A stretch of 6,886 nt of DNA from Spirochaetales bacterium (GCA_022785155.1 JALFRH010000242.1:1-6886); one strand, 5' to 3'. Shown: positions 1 to 6,031, counted from the stretch's first letter. Notes: generated from the sequence alone by a model not told the origin. Numbers and translations: made by a program.

Positions 1-1
1 G

Positions 2-268
2 AAGATTGACGTTCCTGATAGCTCCCCTATTTCAAGGAAATATGCCATCTTCTCTACAAATTATGAAGGAAACAAATACTCTTACTTTATTCCAGAAGGT
101 TCCTCGTCAGTGATTGAACTTAAAGGGGAAGGAGTAAACGTTACTAAAACAACTAAGACTGTTACTGGTTTACAGAACATCACAGTAATTGCAATTATTG
201 ATAAAAGAGGCAAAAATCTTGTTGTTCTCACAGCCAATAGTGGTGTCCAAGAATTGGAGTTGAAATAA
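2..268 (+). CDS. C-terminal end of an unrecognised protein (5' end outside window)
   Basis: An open frame runs from the left edge to a TAA at 266-268 and gives 88 residues, beginning KIDVPDSSPISRKYAIFSTN and ending GVQELELK. The fragment alternates short hydrophobic stretches with Ser, Thr, Gly and Asn, as expected for beta strands (for example the ITVIAIID and NLVVLTA runs). I see no catalytic motif, membrane segment or known signature, so no function is given. It could be the end of a beta-rich surface or periplasmic protein, but that is a guess. A good intrinsic terminator follows 23 nt after the stop, which supports this as a genuine gene end. It is the only plus-strand gene in the window and converges with the phosphoribosyltransferase gene. 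Confidence 0.75.
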   Translation, partial: KIDVPDSSPISRKYAIFSTNYEGNKYSYFIPEGSSSVIELKGEGVNVTKTTKTVTGLQNITVIAIIDKRGKNLVVLTANSGVQELELK

Positions 269-291
269 ATCTTTAATCCTATTTTTGTTTT

Positions 292-328
292 TACTGTTCT
301 GTTCTCAGTAATGGAACAGTATTTTTTT
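292..328 (+). terminator. Intrinsic terminator of the plus-strand gene
   Basis: An 8-bp stem pairs TACTGTTC (292-299) with GAACAGTA (314-321) around a 14-nt loop, followed directly by seven T residues (322-328). It starts 23 nt after the TAA of the partial plus-strand gene. Read on the other strand the stem is not followed by a clean T run, so it should act mainly for plus-strand transcripts. Confidence 0.8.
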
Positions 329-340
329 ATTCAATTTTTT

Positions 341-376
341 AATAATTATAAAAATAATAGGCAGGTTTCCCTGCCT
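341..376 (-). terminator. Intrinsic terminator at the end of the minus-strand gene block
   Basis: On the minus strand a 7-bp GC-rich stem, AGGCAGG paired with CCTGCCT (359-365 with 370-376), closes a GAAA tetraloop of the stable GNRA class. An AT-rich tail with TTATTTTTATAATTATT character follows. It lies about 20 nt after the TAA of the phosphoribosyltransferase gene and probably ends the block running from the flavodoxin-like gene to that gene. Confidence 0.8.
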
Positions 377-396
377 GTAGATAAAACCAATATCTT

Positions 397-1032
397 TTAA
401 TCCTCACAGATTTCATGAAGAATGCTTCTGACTTCTGGATCTGTATACACTTCTTCAATTTCATCATGGGTCAAGCCAATGAATTCATGACAAGTATAAT
501 GGATCCAAAGATAATCATCCTTACTGTTAAGGACATGTTTTCTGCACCAATAGTCTGGCTGAATAGGAAGAGCCGGCTTACCATCGACCCACTGATAAGT
601 ACAGATCTTGTAGTCATATACGGCAACCTTGATATCTTCTCTTGGAATACCTGCGTTCATAACTGTAGTGACAAGAGAATTGACAGTAAGACCAGTATCG
701 AAAATATCGTCTACAATCAATACTTTCTGTCCCTTCTTCAAATTATTGGGTGACCAAGTCCAGCCATCAATATCAACCTTATTTGTATGCTCTACAAGCT
801 TACCATAGCTGCGGGCGACAACTGCTGCATAGAATACAGGCTCCCTATTTATCTTAGAGCACTGAAGCTTGTAATACTCGCTGATTACATTGGCCAGGTA
901 AGCTCCACCTCGGAGGGAATCGTAGATGACGTCTGGGATAAACCCGTCCTCTTTATACATCTTGTGTGCGAGCTTGATTCCAGCATCCCTGATCATATCA
1001 CAGGTGATGAAGTCTTTTTTCAACGGTTCCAT
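397..1032 (-). CDS. Purine-type phosphoribosyltransferase (PRTase fold)
   Basis: This 211-residue protein belongs to the type I phosphoribosyltransferase fold. The PRPP-binding loop is clear at residues 104-117 (VLIVDDIFDTGLTV), with acidic pair D108/D109 and the DTG turn that holds the 5-phosphate. An RGG at 41-43, after a predicted beta strand, fits the pyrophosphate loop. Family knowledge suggests transfer of a base, probably hypoxanthine, guanine or xanthine, onto PRPP in cytoplasmic purine salvage; the substrate cannot be read from the motif alone. The C-terminal 50 residues are unusual, rich in aromatic and acidic residues (DDYLWIHYTCHEF at 172-184). The ATG at 1030-1032 has AAGGAG at 1039-1044, 6 nt upstream. 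It starts 14 nt after map, so it is probably cotranscribed, and it is the last gene before a terminator. The fold is secure and the substrate is not. Confidence 0.85.
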   Translation of the reverse strand: MEPLKKDFITCDMIRDAGIKLAHKMYKEDGFIPDVIYDSLRGGAYLANVISEYYKLQCSKINREPVFYAAVVARSYGKLVEHTNKVDIDGWTWSPNNLKKGQKVLIVDDIFDTGLTVNSLVTTVMNAGIPREDIKVAVYDYKICTYQWVDGKPALPIQPDYWCRKHVLNSKDDYLWIHYTCHEFIGLTHDEIEEVYTDPEVRSILHEICED

Positions 1033-1046
1033 TAATTTCTCCTTTA

Positions 1047-1802
1047 TTAGTATTCAGTTAATATTTCCAGGCCATTTTCTGTCATGGCTACTGTATGCTC
1101 CCAATGGCAGGAAGGAAGTCTATCCAAGGTTTTTACTGTCCAATTATCACGAAGAACTTCTACCTTCCATGTTCCCATGTTGATCATTGGTTCAATGGCA
1201 AAAACCATTCCCTTCTTTATTCTTGGATTTGGATTAGCTAGAGAAACATAGTTTGGCACTTCTGGATCTTCATGAATCTCAAAACCTACACCATGGCCAC
1301 AATAATCCTTTACCACTCCATACTTGAACTTTCTGCAGTGAGATGAAACAGCCTGGGCGATATCTTGTATCCTTGCATTAGGCTTTGAAGCAGCTTCTAT
1401 ACCCAAGTAAAGGGATTTTCTAGTTTCCACATTGAGCTGATGAACCTTTTCTGAAACCTTTCCAATTTCGTAGGTATGTGTACTATCTGAAATATATCCA
1501 TCAAGATCAATGCAGACATCAATGGAAATGATATCACCTTCCTGCAGTATTTCCTTTTTGCTTGGAATACCATGTATTACCGTTGAGTTGACACTGGTAC
1601 ATGTTACATTTGGATAACCAAAGTAGCCCTTGCAAGGTCCCTTTGCATGGTGCTTTTTCATAAAGGATTCACATAATCTATCGATATCATAGGTTGAAAT
1701 GCCTTCAACAACCTGTGGCCCTACTTCATCAAACATATCAGATAGAAGATGGCATGAAGACCTTATCTTTGATATCTGATACTCATCTTTAAGTTGAATC
1801 AT
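1047..1802 (-). CDS. map: Methionine aminopeptidase, type I
   Basis: This enzyme removes the initiator methionine from nascent cytoplasmic proteins. The 251 residues match the compact type I bacterial form, with no N-terminal zinc-finger extension. All five metal ligands of the pita-bread fold are visible: D95 (ISID), D106 (YISD), H170 (CGHG), E204 (AIEPM) and E235 (WEHT). The substrate-binding histidines are also present at H77 (VIHGIP) and H177 (EIHEDP). Ligand spacing closely follows the Escherichia coli enzyme, so it should be active. Its ATG overlaps the nusB stop as ATGA (4 nt), with AAGGA at 1809-1813, 6 nt upstream, which suggests translational coupling to nusB. The stop lies 14 nt before the phosphoribosyltransferase gene. 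Confidence 0.96.
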   Translation of the reverse strand: MIQLKDEYQISKIRSSCHLLSDMFDEVGPQVVEGISTYDIDRLCESFMKKHHAKGPCKGYFGYPNVTCTSVNSTVIHGIPSKKEILQEGDIISIDVCIDLDGYISDSTHTYEIGKVSEKVHQLNVETRKSLYLGIEAASKPNARIQDIAQAVSSHCRKFKYGVVKDYCGHGVGFEIHEDPEVPNYVSLANPNPRIKKGMVFAIEPMINMGTWKVEVLRDNWTVKTLDRLPSCHWEHTVAMTENGLEILTEY

Positions 1803-2230
1803 CTGTTTTCCTTGGAATATGTATCCAATATTCCATTTATAAATTTGAAAGAAACATCGTTGCTAAGTTCCTGACTTAGTTTAACAGCTTCGTCAATGAC
1901 GATAGTAGGATGTGTCTCTTTATCATAAAGAAGTTGAAAAATAGAAATACGAAGAATATTGCGGTCCACGCAGTCAATATTTTCAATAGGTCTATTCTTT
2001 GAATACTTTGAAATAATGGAATCTATTTCATCCAAGTGTTCCAAAGTACCTGTAATCAAAAAGGAAGCATAGACTTTGGTATCTTCTGTAAGCGTAGCTT
2101 CCTCTTCTTCTGAAACCCCCTGAAACAAGTCCCAATCTCCCGTTGGAGGGAGATTGGAGTTGAAATCAAGAGAATAAAGAGTATCTGTAGCAAGTTCTCT
2201 TGCCTTATGTCTTTCTGTTCTGATTCCCAT
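1799..2230 (-). CDS. nusB: Transcription antitermination factor NusB
   Basis: NusB binds boxA RNA with NusE (ribosomal protein S10) and keeps RNA polymerase from terminating early, above all in rRNA operons. At 143 residues the protein has normal length for this all-helical family. Visible features are the basic N-terminal helix (RTERHKARELATDTLYSLDF region, about 4-23), the central DRNILRISIFQLLY stretch (89-102) and the C-terminal signature VIDEAVKLSQEL plus KFINGILD (111-136). The ATG at 2228-2230 follows the stop of the SurA-like gene by 6 nt, and its AGGA ribosome-binding site is built partly from that TAG stop codon. It overlaps map by 4 nt. The placement suggests coupled translation within a five-gene block. 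Confidence 0.95.
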   Translation of the reverse strand: MGIRTERHKARELATDTLYSLDFNSNLPPTGDWDLFQGVSEEEEATLTEDTKVYASFLITGTLEHLDEIDSIISKYSKNRPIENIDCVDRNILRISIFQLLYDKETHPTIVIDEAVKLSQELSNDVSFKFINGILDTYSKENR

Positions 2231-2234
2231 ACTT

Positions 2235-2239
2235 TCCTA
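2235..2239 (-). promoter_or_regulatory. nusB ribosome-binding site formed by the upstream stop codon
   Basis: On the minus strand TAGGA occupies 2239-2235. Its TAG is the stop codon of the SurA-like gene, and AGGA is the Shine-Dalgarno core for nusB, whose ATG begins at 2230 after a 4-nt spacer. A ribosome ending the upstream gene therefore sits on the nusB start signal. Confidence 0.65.
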
Positions 2240-3250
2240 CTTGAGAATAATATTGATTTTTGCCTGATTTCTAAGATCGGCAAGAAGTTCGTTATAAGCA
2301 TTCAAGAATGCATACTGGCTGTTCTGATACAACAATCCCTGTCTGATATACTCTCTTACAGTGATTCCATATTCTTCGATGGTATCATTGAGAGTAAGAA
2401 TCGTAGGATCCAAATGGACAGTACACTTGACGATGGCGTAGATATAAGGAGTCTCGAACACGCCTTCAATATCTCCGGCATCCATAAGCATGACTGTATT
2501 TACGAAATTGTCTCCCATATTGGTTCTTGTGGTGGAGTTATCAGCCATGAAGCCCCAGTCACCACCGATGGAAAGGGAATCTGTATCTTCTGAATAAAGC
2601 TGTACACCCTTTTCGAATGTAATCTTTCCACTGACAATATCGTTGTAGCAAGACTGAAGTGTTGAGAGCTTCTTGCTGTCAGTTGCACTATCTCCGGTCT
2701 TCTCCATGGCAATGAGACTAAGTCTGACACGCTCTGGGAGGGTGAAGTTTGTGGAGTTCTGTCTATACCAAGTCTTGATTTCATTTTCTGTCGGCTCGGC
2801 AACATTATTAAGGACATCAGCCTTGGCACCACTTACATAGATCTGAGTAAGATACTGTAATTTAAGGTAACTCTTATACTCGTCCACGCTACCATAGCTT
2901 TCAGCAACCAAGGATTCAAACTCTGCATCAGTAAGAGTCCTTCCTGCCTGAGCTTCAACACTCTTCTTCTGATTTGCATAGAGCTGCTCTACTTCACTAT
3001 CTGTAACAGAGTAACCATCTCTTGCAGCACCCTGCTCAATGAGGATTTCATCAATAAGAGAGTTCAATACGTCAATCTGCTGTACACTTACACCATTCTT
3101 GGTATACAACTCGACTTCCTTATTAAGCTGATCCATTGTAATAACTTTATTCTTAGTCAAGTTTACTGTAGCTGCAGGAGATGAAATGGTTGCTGCAGAT
3201 AGTGTAACCATAACCAAGAGAATAGATAAAATTGATAAAACCTTCTTCAT
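2237..3250 (-). CDS. Exported SurA/parvulin-like folding factor, probably without isomerase activity
   Basis: From the chosen ATG the product is 337 residues. It opens with a classic signal peptide (MKK, hydrophobic 4-20, possible cleavage after S-A-A at 18-20) with no lipobox cysteine, so it is probably periplasmic. Residues about 35-165 look like a SurA-type N-terminal chaperone region of charged helices. Residues about 172-277 resemble a parvulin (PpiC-type) domain: VRLSLI at 175-180, YSED at 219-222, GGDWGF at 229-234, and YAIVK at 271-275. The two histidines usual in parvulins (ARHIL-like and GYHII-like motifs) appear as L177 and A272, which argues for a chaperone rather than an active prolyl isomerase. 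A longer TTG start at 3271 is possible, but ATG 3248-3250 begins exactly at MKK. It starts 4 nt after the flavodoxin-like gene and precedes nusB by 6 nt. Confidence 0.82.
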   Translation of the reverse strand: MKKVLSILSILLVMVTLSAATISSPAATVNLTKNKVITMDQLNKEVELYTKNGVSVQQIDVLNSLIDEILIEQGAARDGYSVTDSEVEQLYANQKKSVEAQAGRTLTDAEFESLVAESYGSVDEYKSYLKLQYLTQIYVSGAKADVLNNVAEPTENEIKTWYRQNSTNFTLPERVRLSLIAMEKTGDSATDSKKLSTLQSCYNDIVSGKITFEKGVQLYSEDTDSLSIGGDWGFMADNSTTRTNMGDNFVNTVMLMDAGDIEGVFETPYIYAIVKCTVHLDPTILTLNDTIEEYGITVREYIRQGLLYQNSQYAFLNAYNELLADLRNQAKINIILK

Positions 3251-3254
3251 ATAA

Positions 3255-3677
3255 TCAATAATTCCTTTCAATATTTAATCTGGAAGCAAAAACCTTTGCT
3301 TCACCTGGTTTTGAGATGAACTCACTGGTCTTAAGGATAATACCTTCAGACTCCACAACTCTCATGAGAGTTGCCATAGTGGCATTTTTTCTCATTCCTC
3401 CAACCAACACAGTAGCTGCTCTTTTACCGGAAACAGCACCGGCATTTTCCAAAAACTTCTTTAATGCTGGAGTAATGTTTTTGCCAAATAGGGATAAGGG
3501 TTCTGCAATAAATATCAGATAATCATAAAGGGTAAGACGTTTATCTGTATCCACAGAAACATTCAGGATATCCGATTGAGTACCGTTTTGTTCCAATCCC
3601 ATGGCACATGAAGCAGCAATCTTCTTCAGATTGTCGGAATCACTACCTTTAGGACAAATTAATAAACAAACTTTCAT
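3255..3677 (-). CDS. Small flavodoxin-fold protein of unknown function
   Basis: This 140-residue protein looks like a Rossmann-type alpha/beta fold similar to flavodoxins or NADPH-dependent FMN reductases. It has a first strand KVCLLICPKG (2-11), a helix about 16-31, a strand YDYLIFIAEPL (51-61) followed by helix ALKKFLENAG (71-80), and a strand RAATVLVGGM (86-95). The phosphate-binding loop of true flavodoxins (T/S-x-T-G-x-T) is not evident; the equivalent segment reads PKGSDSDN, so FMN binding is uncertain. No signal peptide or membrane segment is seen, so it is probably cytoplasmic. ATG 3675-3677 has AGAGGA at 3682-3687, 4 nt away. It opens the compact five-gene block, directly behind the terminator that follows secG. 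I do not recognise a specific family. Confidence 0.75.
   Translation of the reverse strand: MKVCLLICPKGSDSDNLKKIAASCAMGLEQNGTQSDILNVSVDTDKRLTLYDYLIFIAEPLSLFGKNITPALKKFLENAGAVSGKRAATVLVGGMRKNATMATLMRVVESEGIILKTSEFISKPGEAKVFASRLNIERNY
3263..3268 (-). promoter_or_regulatory. Ribosome-binding site of the SurA-like gene, inside the upstream gene
   Basis: AAAGGA lies at 3268-3263 within the last codons of the flavodoxin-like gene. The spacing to ATG 3250 is 12 nt, longer than usual. The in-frame TTG at 3271 lies just upstream of this site and cannot use it, which favours the ATG and its MKK signal-peptide start. The long spacing suggests reliance on coupling to upstream translation. Confidence 0.5.
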
Positions 3678-3685
3678 TATATCCT

Positions 3686-3730
3686 CTAAAAAAAATTAAA
3701 AACCGACCCCCGTGTAAGAGGATCGGTCAT
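3686..3730 (-). other. Possible 14-codon leader-type reading frame across the terminator
   Basis: On the minus strand an ATG at 3730-3728 opens a frame encoding MTDPLTRGSVFNFF and stops with TAG at 3688-3686. A perfect AAGGA lies 7 nt upstream (3742-3738) and overlaps the secG TAA stop. The frame covers the whole terminator hairpin and its T tract, and its stop touches the AGAGGA of the flavodoxin-like gene, 8 nt before that gene's ATG. A ribosome translating it would block the hairpin. It may also be chance, since such a short frame has little statistical weight. Confidence 0.25.
3688..3727 (-). terminator. Intrinsic terminator after secG, directly before the next ribosome-binding site
   Basis: On the minus strand an 8-bp stem pairs ACCGATCC (3727-3720) with GGGTCGGT (3709-3702), including one G-U wobble, around a 10-nt loop. 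It is followed by TTTT, AA and a run of eight T (3695-3688). The T run ends directly against the AGAGGA site of the flavodoxin-like gene, so any transcript of the five-gene block that starts upstream must read through this element. Confidence 0.78.
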
Positions 3731-3740
3731 ACATAAGTCC

Positions 3741-4064
3741 TTAGTTGGATGCTGCCTGATCTTCAAGCCAAGTAGTACCCTCTACGCTTGTTGTCTGAGT
3801 CTTTTTGATTATTGACTGAATTTCATCGTCAGAAGACTTGTTGACAATAGCTACGACTAGAGAAAGCACCATGAAAACAATAGCAAGAATTGTTGTAGCC
3901 TTAGTGATGAAACTTGAAGTTCCAGAACCAAAAGCTGAATCTGAGTTGCCGCCAAAGATGCCGCCCAGTCCGACACTATTCTGTCCCTGAATTGTAATCA
4001 GGAAAAGAAGGAGAAGTGCCACAATACAGAATACAACGAGAAGGATAATTCCTAAAACACCCAT
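3741..4064 (-). CDS. secG: Preprotein translocase subunit SecG
   Basis: SecG is the small inner-membrane subunit of the SecYEG channel and assists SecA-driven protein export. The 107-residue product has two hydrophobic helices (about 4-25 and 56-75). They are joined by the family's conserved loop: GQNS at 27-30, GLGGIFGG at 32-39, then SAFGSGTSSFITKAT at 43-57. The C-terminal 30 residues are charged and polar, a common variable tail. A GTG at 4070, two codons upstream, is in frame, but AGAGG at 4074-4078 is only 3 nt from it and 9 nt from ATG 4062-4064, so the ATG is preferred. It begins 19 nt after the stop of pgk-tpiA and is probably cotranscribed with it. A terminator follows. Confidence 0.95.
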   Translation of the reverse strand: MGVLGIILLVVFCIVALLLLFLITIQGQNSVGLGGIFGGNSDSAFGSGTSSFITKATTILAIVFMVLSLVVAIVNKSSDDEIQSIIKKTQTTSVEGTTWLEDQAASN

Positions 4065-4073
4065 TTTCACTAA

Positions 4074-4078
4074 CCTCT
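4074..4078 (-). promoter_or_regulatory. secG ribosome-binding site that favours the ATG start
   Basis: AGAGG reads at 4078-4074 on the minus strand in the 19-nt gap after pgk-tpiA. It is 9 nt from ATG 4064 but only 3 nt from the in-frame GTG at 4070, which is why the shorter SecG is annotated. Confidence 0.6.
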
Positions 4079-4083
4079 ATAAA

Positions 4084-6024
4084 TTACTTGTTAAAAGCAA
4101 TGATAGGAAGGAACTTCTCTACAGAGAGAGATGCACCACCAACGAGAGCACCGTCGATGTTTTCCTTAGCCATCAAAGCCTTTACATTCTCAGCCTTAAC
4201 AGAACCACCATACTGTATTATCAGCTTTTCTGCAATATCTTTTGAATAGATACGAGCAACGGTTTCACGAATGAATGCGTGAGCATTGTCTGCATCTTCA
4301 GGTGTAGCTGTCTTACCTGTGCCGATAGCCCATACCGGTTCGTAGGCAATAGTGATCTTAGACATCTCTTCCGGCTTTACACCCTTGAGGCCGACTTCCA
4401 ACTGAGCTGTAAGAACTTCTTCGAGTTTTCCGCTTTCTCTCTCTTCAAGTGTTTCACCCACACAAAGATCTACATCCATGCCACATTCAAGGGCAAGAAG
4501 AACCTTAGAGTTGACTACTTCGTTTGTTTCGCCATAATACTGTCTTCTTTCGCTGTGACCAAGAATAACTGTGTTTACACCAAGATCCTGAAGCATCAAT
4601 GGAGAGACTTCACCTGTGTAAGCGCCTTCCTTGTGGTTAGCCATATTCTCAGCAGCAACAATTACAGGAGTACCCTTGACTGCTTCAACAACACCAGGAA
4701 GATCCACAAATGGGCAAGCGATCATAAACTTACAGTCAGCTCCGCTTTCCTTATATGCATCAGCAAGTTCCTTTGCATACTTCTTTGCAGCGCTTGGTAC
4801 AAGATTCATCTTCCAGTTGCCAGCGATGTATGGTCTTCTCTTCTCTGTCTTTTCAAGAGCCTTGATACCAGGAAGAACCTTTCCTTCCAGGAATTCAAGA
4901 GAAGCACCACCACCTGTTGAAACGTGGGAGATCTGAGAAGCAAGACCAAACTTATTGATGGCTGCAACACTGTCACCACCACCGACAACTGAAACAGCGT
5001 CACTTTCAGCAAGAGCCTTTGCAACTGCTTCTGTTCCCTTTGCAAATGCAGCGAACTCAAATACACCCATAGGACCATTCCAGACAACATTCTTTGCGCT
5101 CTTCATTTCGCCTACGATGGCAGCAACTGTCTTAGGACCGATATCCAAACCCATGAGGCCTTCTGGAATGTCTACGCTGTCAACAGCAACCGGTGTAGCG
5201 TTCTCATCGAACTTATCTGCACAGACATGGTCAAGAGGAAGAATAACCTTTACACCCTTCTTTTCTGCAGCAGCCAAGAAAGCCTTTGCCGTTTCCTGAT
5301 AATCGTCTTCAACAAGGCTGGTTCCTACACTGTGGCCAAGAACCTTAAGGAATGTATATGCCATACCGCCGCCGATGACGATGGTATCACATGTCTTTAC
5401 AAGAGATTCCAAAACGCTGATCTTGGATGAAACCTTTGATCCACCGATAATAGCAACGAAAGGATGCTCCGGGTTCTCCAAAAGTGGAGCCATGAACTTT
5501 ACTTCCTTTTCAATAAGGAAACCTGCAAATGCAGGAAGATAGTGTGCAACGCCTTCTGTGGATGCATGGGCTCTGTGAGCTGTACCGAAAGCATCGTTTA
5601 CATAGAGGTCACCATAAGAAGCGAGCTCTTTTGCAAAAGAGGAACCATTCTTCTCTTCATCAGGATAGAATCTGACGTTCTCAAGAAGAAGAACTTCACC
5701 TGGCTTAAGAGCTTCGACTTCCTTTTTGACTTCTTCTCCGATTACATCTGGAGCAAGCTTTACAGGCTTACCGAGAAGCTTCTCGAATTCAGCTCTGATA
5801 GGAGCCATGGAGAAATCCATGTTCTTCTGTCCCTTTGGTCTGCCATAGTGGCTCATGACTACAAGGGAAGCACCGTTGTCAAGAATATAGTTGATCGTAG
5901 GGAGAGCAGCCTTGATTCTTGTTGCATCCGTTACAACGCCGTTTTTTACAGGAACGTTGAAGTCAACTCTGATAAGAACTCTCTTACCTTTAAGATCAGC
6001 TTCTTTTACTGTGTTAAGTACCAT
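4084..6024 (-). CDS. pgk-tpiA: Fused phosphoglycerate kinase-triosephosphate isomerase
   Basis: One 646-residue frame encodes two glycolytic enzymes. PGK (about 1-390) moves phosphate between 1,3-bisphosphoglycerate and ADP. It shows RVDFNVP (19-25), SHYGRPKG (58-65), ENVRF (115-119), NDAFGTAHRAHAS (143-155), GGSKVSSK (194-201), NGPMGVFE (316-323), GGGDS (348-352) and TGGGASLEFL (370-379). TPI (about 396-646) interconverts dihydroxyacetone phosphate and glyceraldehyde 3-phosphate. It shows N403 and K405 (AGNWKMN), catalytic H490 (LGHSERR), catalytic base E562 (YEPVW), lid loop AIGTGKT (566-572) and YGGSV (605-609). Both domains are full length and both active sites are intact. The linker is only a few charged residues (EKTEKR, 391-396). 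A TTG at 6030 is in frame, but ATG 6022-6024 has AAGGA 7 nt upstream. PGK-TPI fusions are known in Thermotoga; most bacteria have separate genes. secG follows after 19 nt. Confidence 0.96.
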   Translation of the reverse strand: MVLNTVKEADLKGKRVLIRVDFNVPVKNGVVTDATRIKAALPTINYILDNGASLVVMSHYGRPKGQKNMDFSMAPIRAEFEKLLGKPVKLAPDVIGEEVKKEVEALKPGEVLLLENVRFYPDEEKNGSSFAKELASYGDLYVNDAFGTAHRAHASTEGVAHYLPAFAGFLIEKEVKFMAPLLENPEHPFVAIIGGSKVSSKISVLESLVKTCDTIVIGGGMAYTFLKVLGHSVGTSLVEDDYQETAKAFLAAAEKKGVKVILPLDHVCADKFDENATPVAVDSVDIPEGLMGLDIGPKTVAAIVGEMKSAKNVVWNGPMGVFEFAAFAKGTEAVAKALAESDAVSVVGGGDSVAAINKFGLASQISHVSTGGGASLEFLEGKVLPGIKALEKTEKRRPYIAGNWKMNLVPSAAKKYAKELADAYKESGADCKFMIACPFVDLPGVVEAVKGTPVIVAAENMANHKEGAYTGEVSPLMLQDLGVNTVILGHSERRQYYGETNEVVNSKVLLALECGMDVDLCVGETLEERESGKLEEVLTAQLEVGLKGVKPEEMSKITIAYEPVWAIGTGKTATPEDADNAHAFIRETVARIYSKDIAEKLIIQYGGSVKAENVKALMAKENIDGALVGGASLSVEKFLPIIAFNK

Positions 6025-6031
6025 AATCAAT

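Noticed and set aside
2207..2593. Plus-strand frame of 128 codons opposite the SurA-like gene
   Set aside because: It overlaps the nusB start and SurA-like 3' end, has no motif, and the opposite strand explains the region fully.
3251..3271. Longer TTG start for the SurA-like gene
   Set aside because: It would put seven residues before the MKK of a standard signal peptide, has no ribosome-binding site, and would overlap the upstream gene.
3690..3790. Promoter for the five-gene block near the secG 3' end
   Set aside because: A TTGAAG followed 17 nt later by TAAGGA, and a TATGTA, were considered, but neither pair resembles a convincing sigma-70 promoter.
4065..4070. GTG start for secG two codons upstream
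   Set aside because: It is only 3 nt from AGAGG, whereas the ATG is 9 nt away; still possible, with negligible effect on the protein.
4851..4860. Programmed frameshift site at the PGK-TPI junction as a called feature
   Set aside because: A -1 frame TGA is present but no slippery heptamer or clear stimulatory hairpin was seen, so it is listed only as an observation.
4279..4920. Plus-strand open frame of 213 codons opposite the TPI domain
   Set aside because: Antisense to intact TPI catalytic motifs, with composition typical of a reverse-strand shadow and no ribosome-binding site of note.
6025..6030. Two-codon longer start (TTG) for pgk-tpiA
   Set aside because: The Shine-Dalgarno at 6032-6036 nearly abuts this TTG, while ATG 6024 has the right spacing and a PGK-like start (MVLNTVKEADLKGK).
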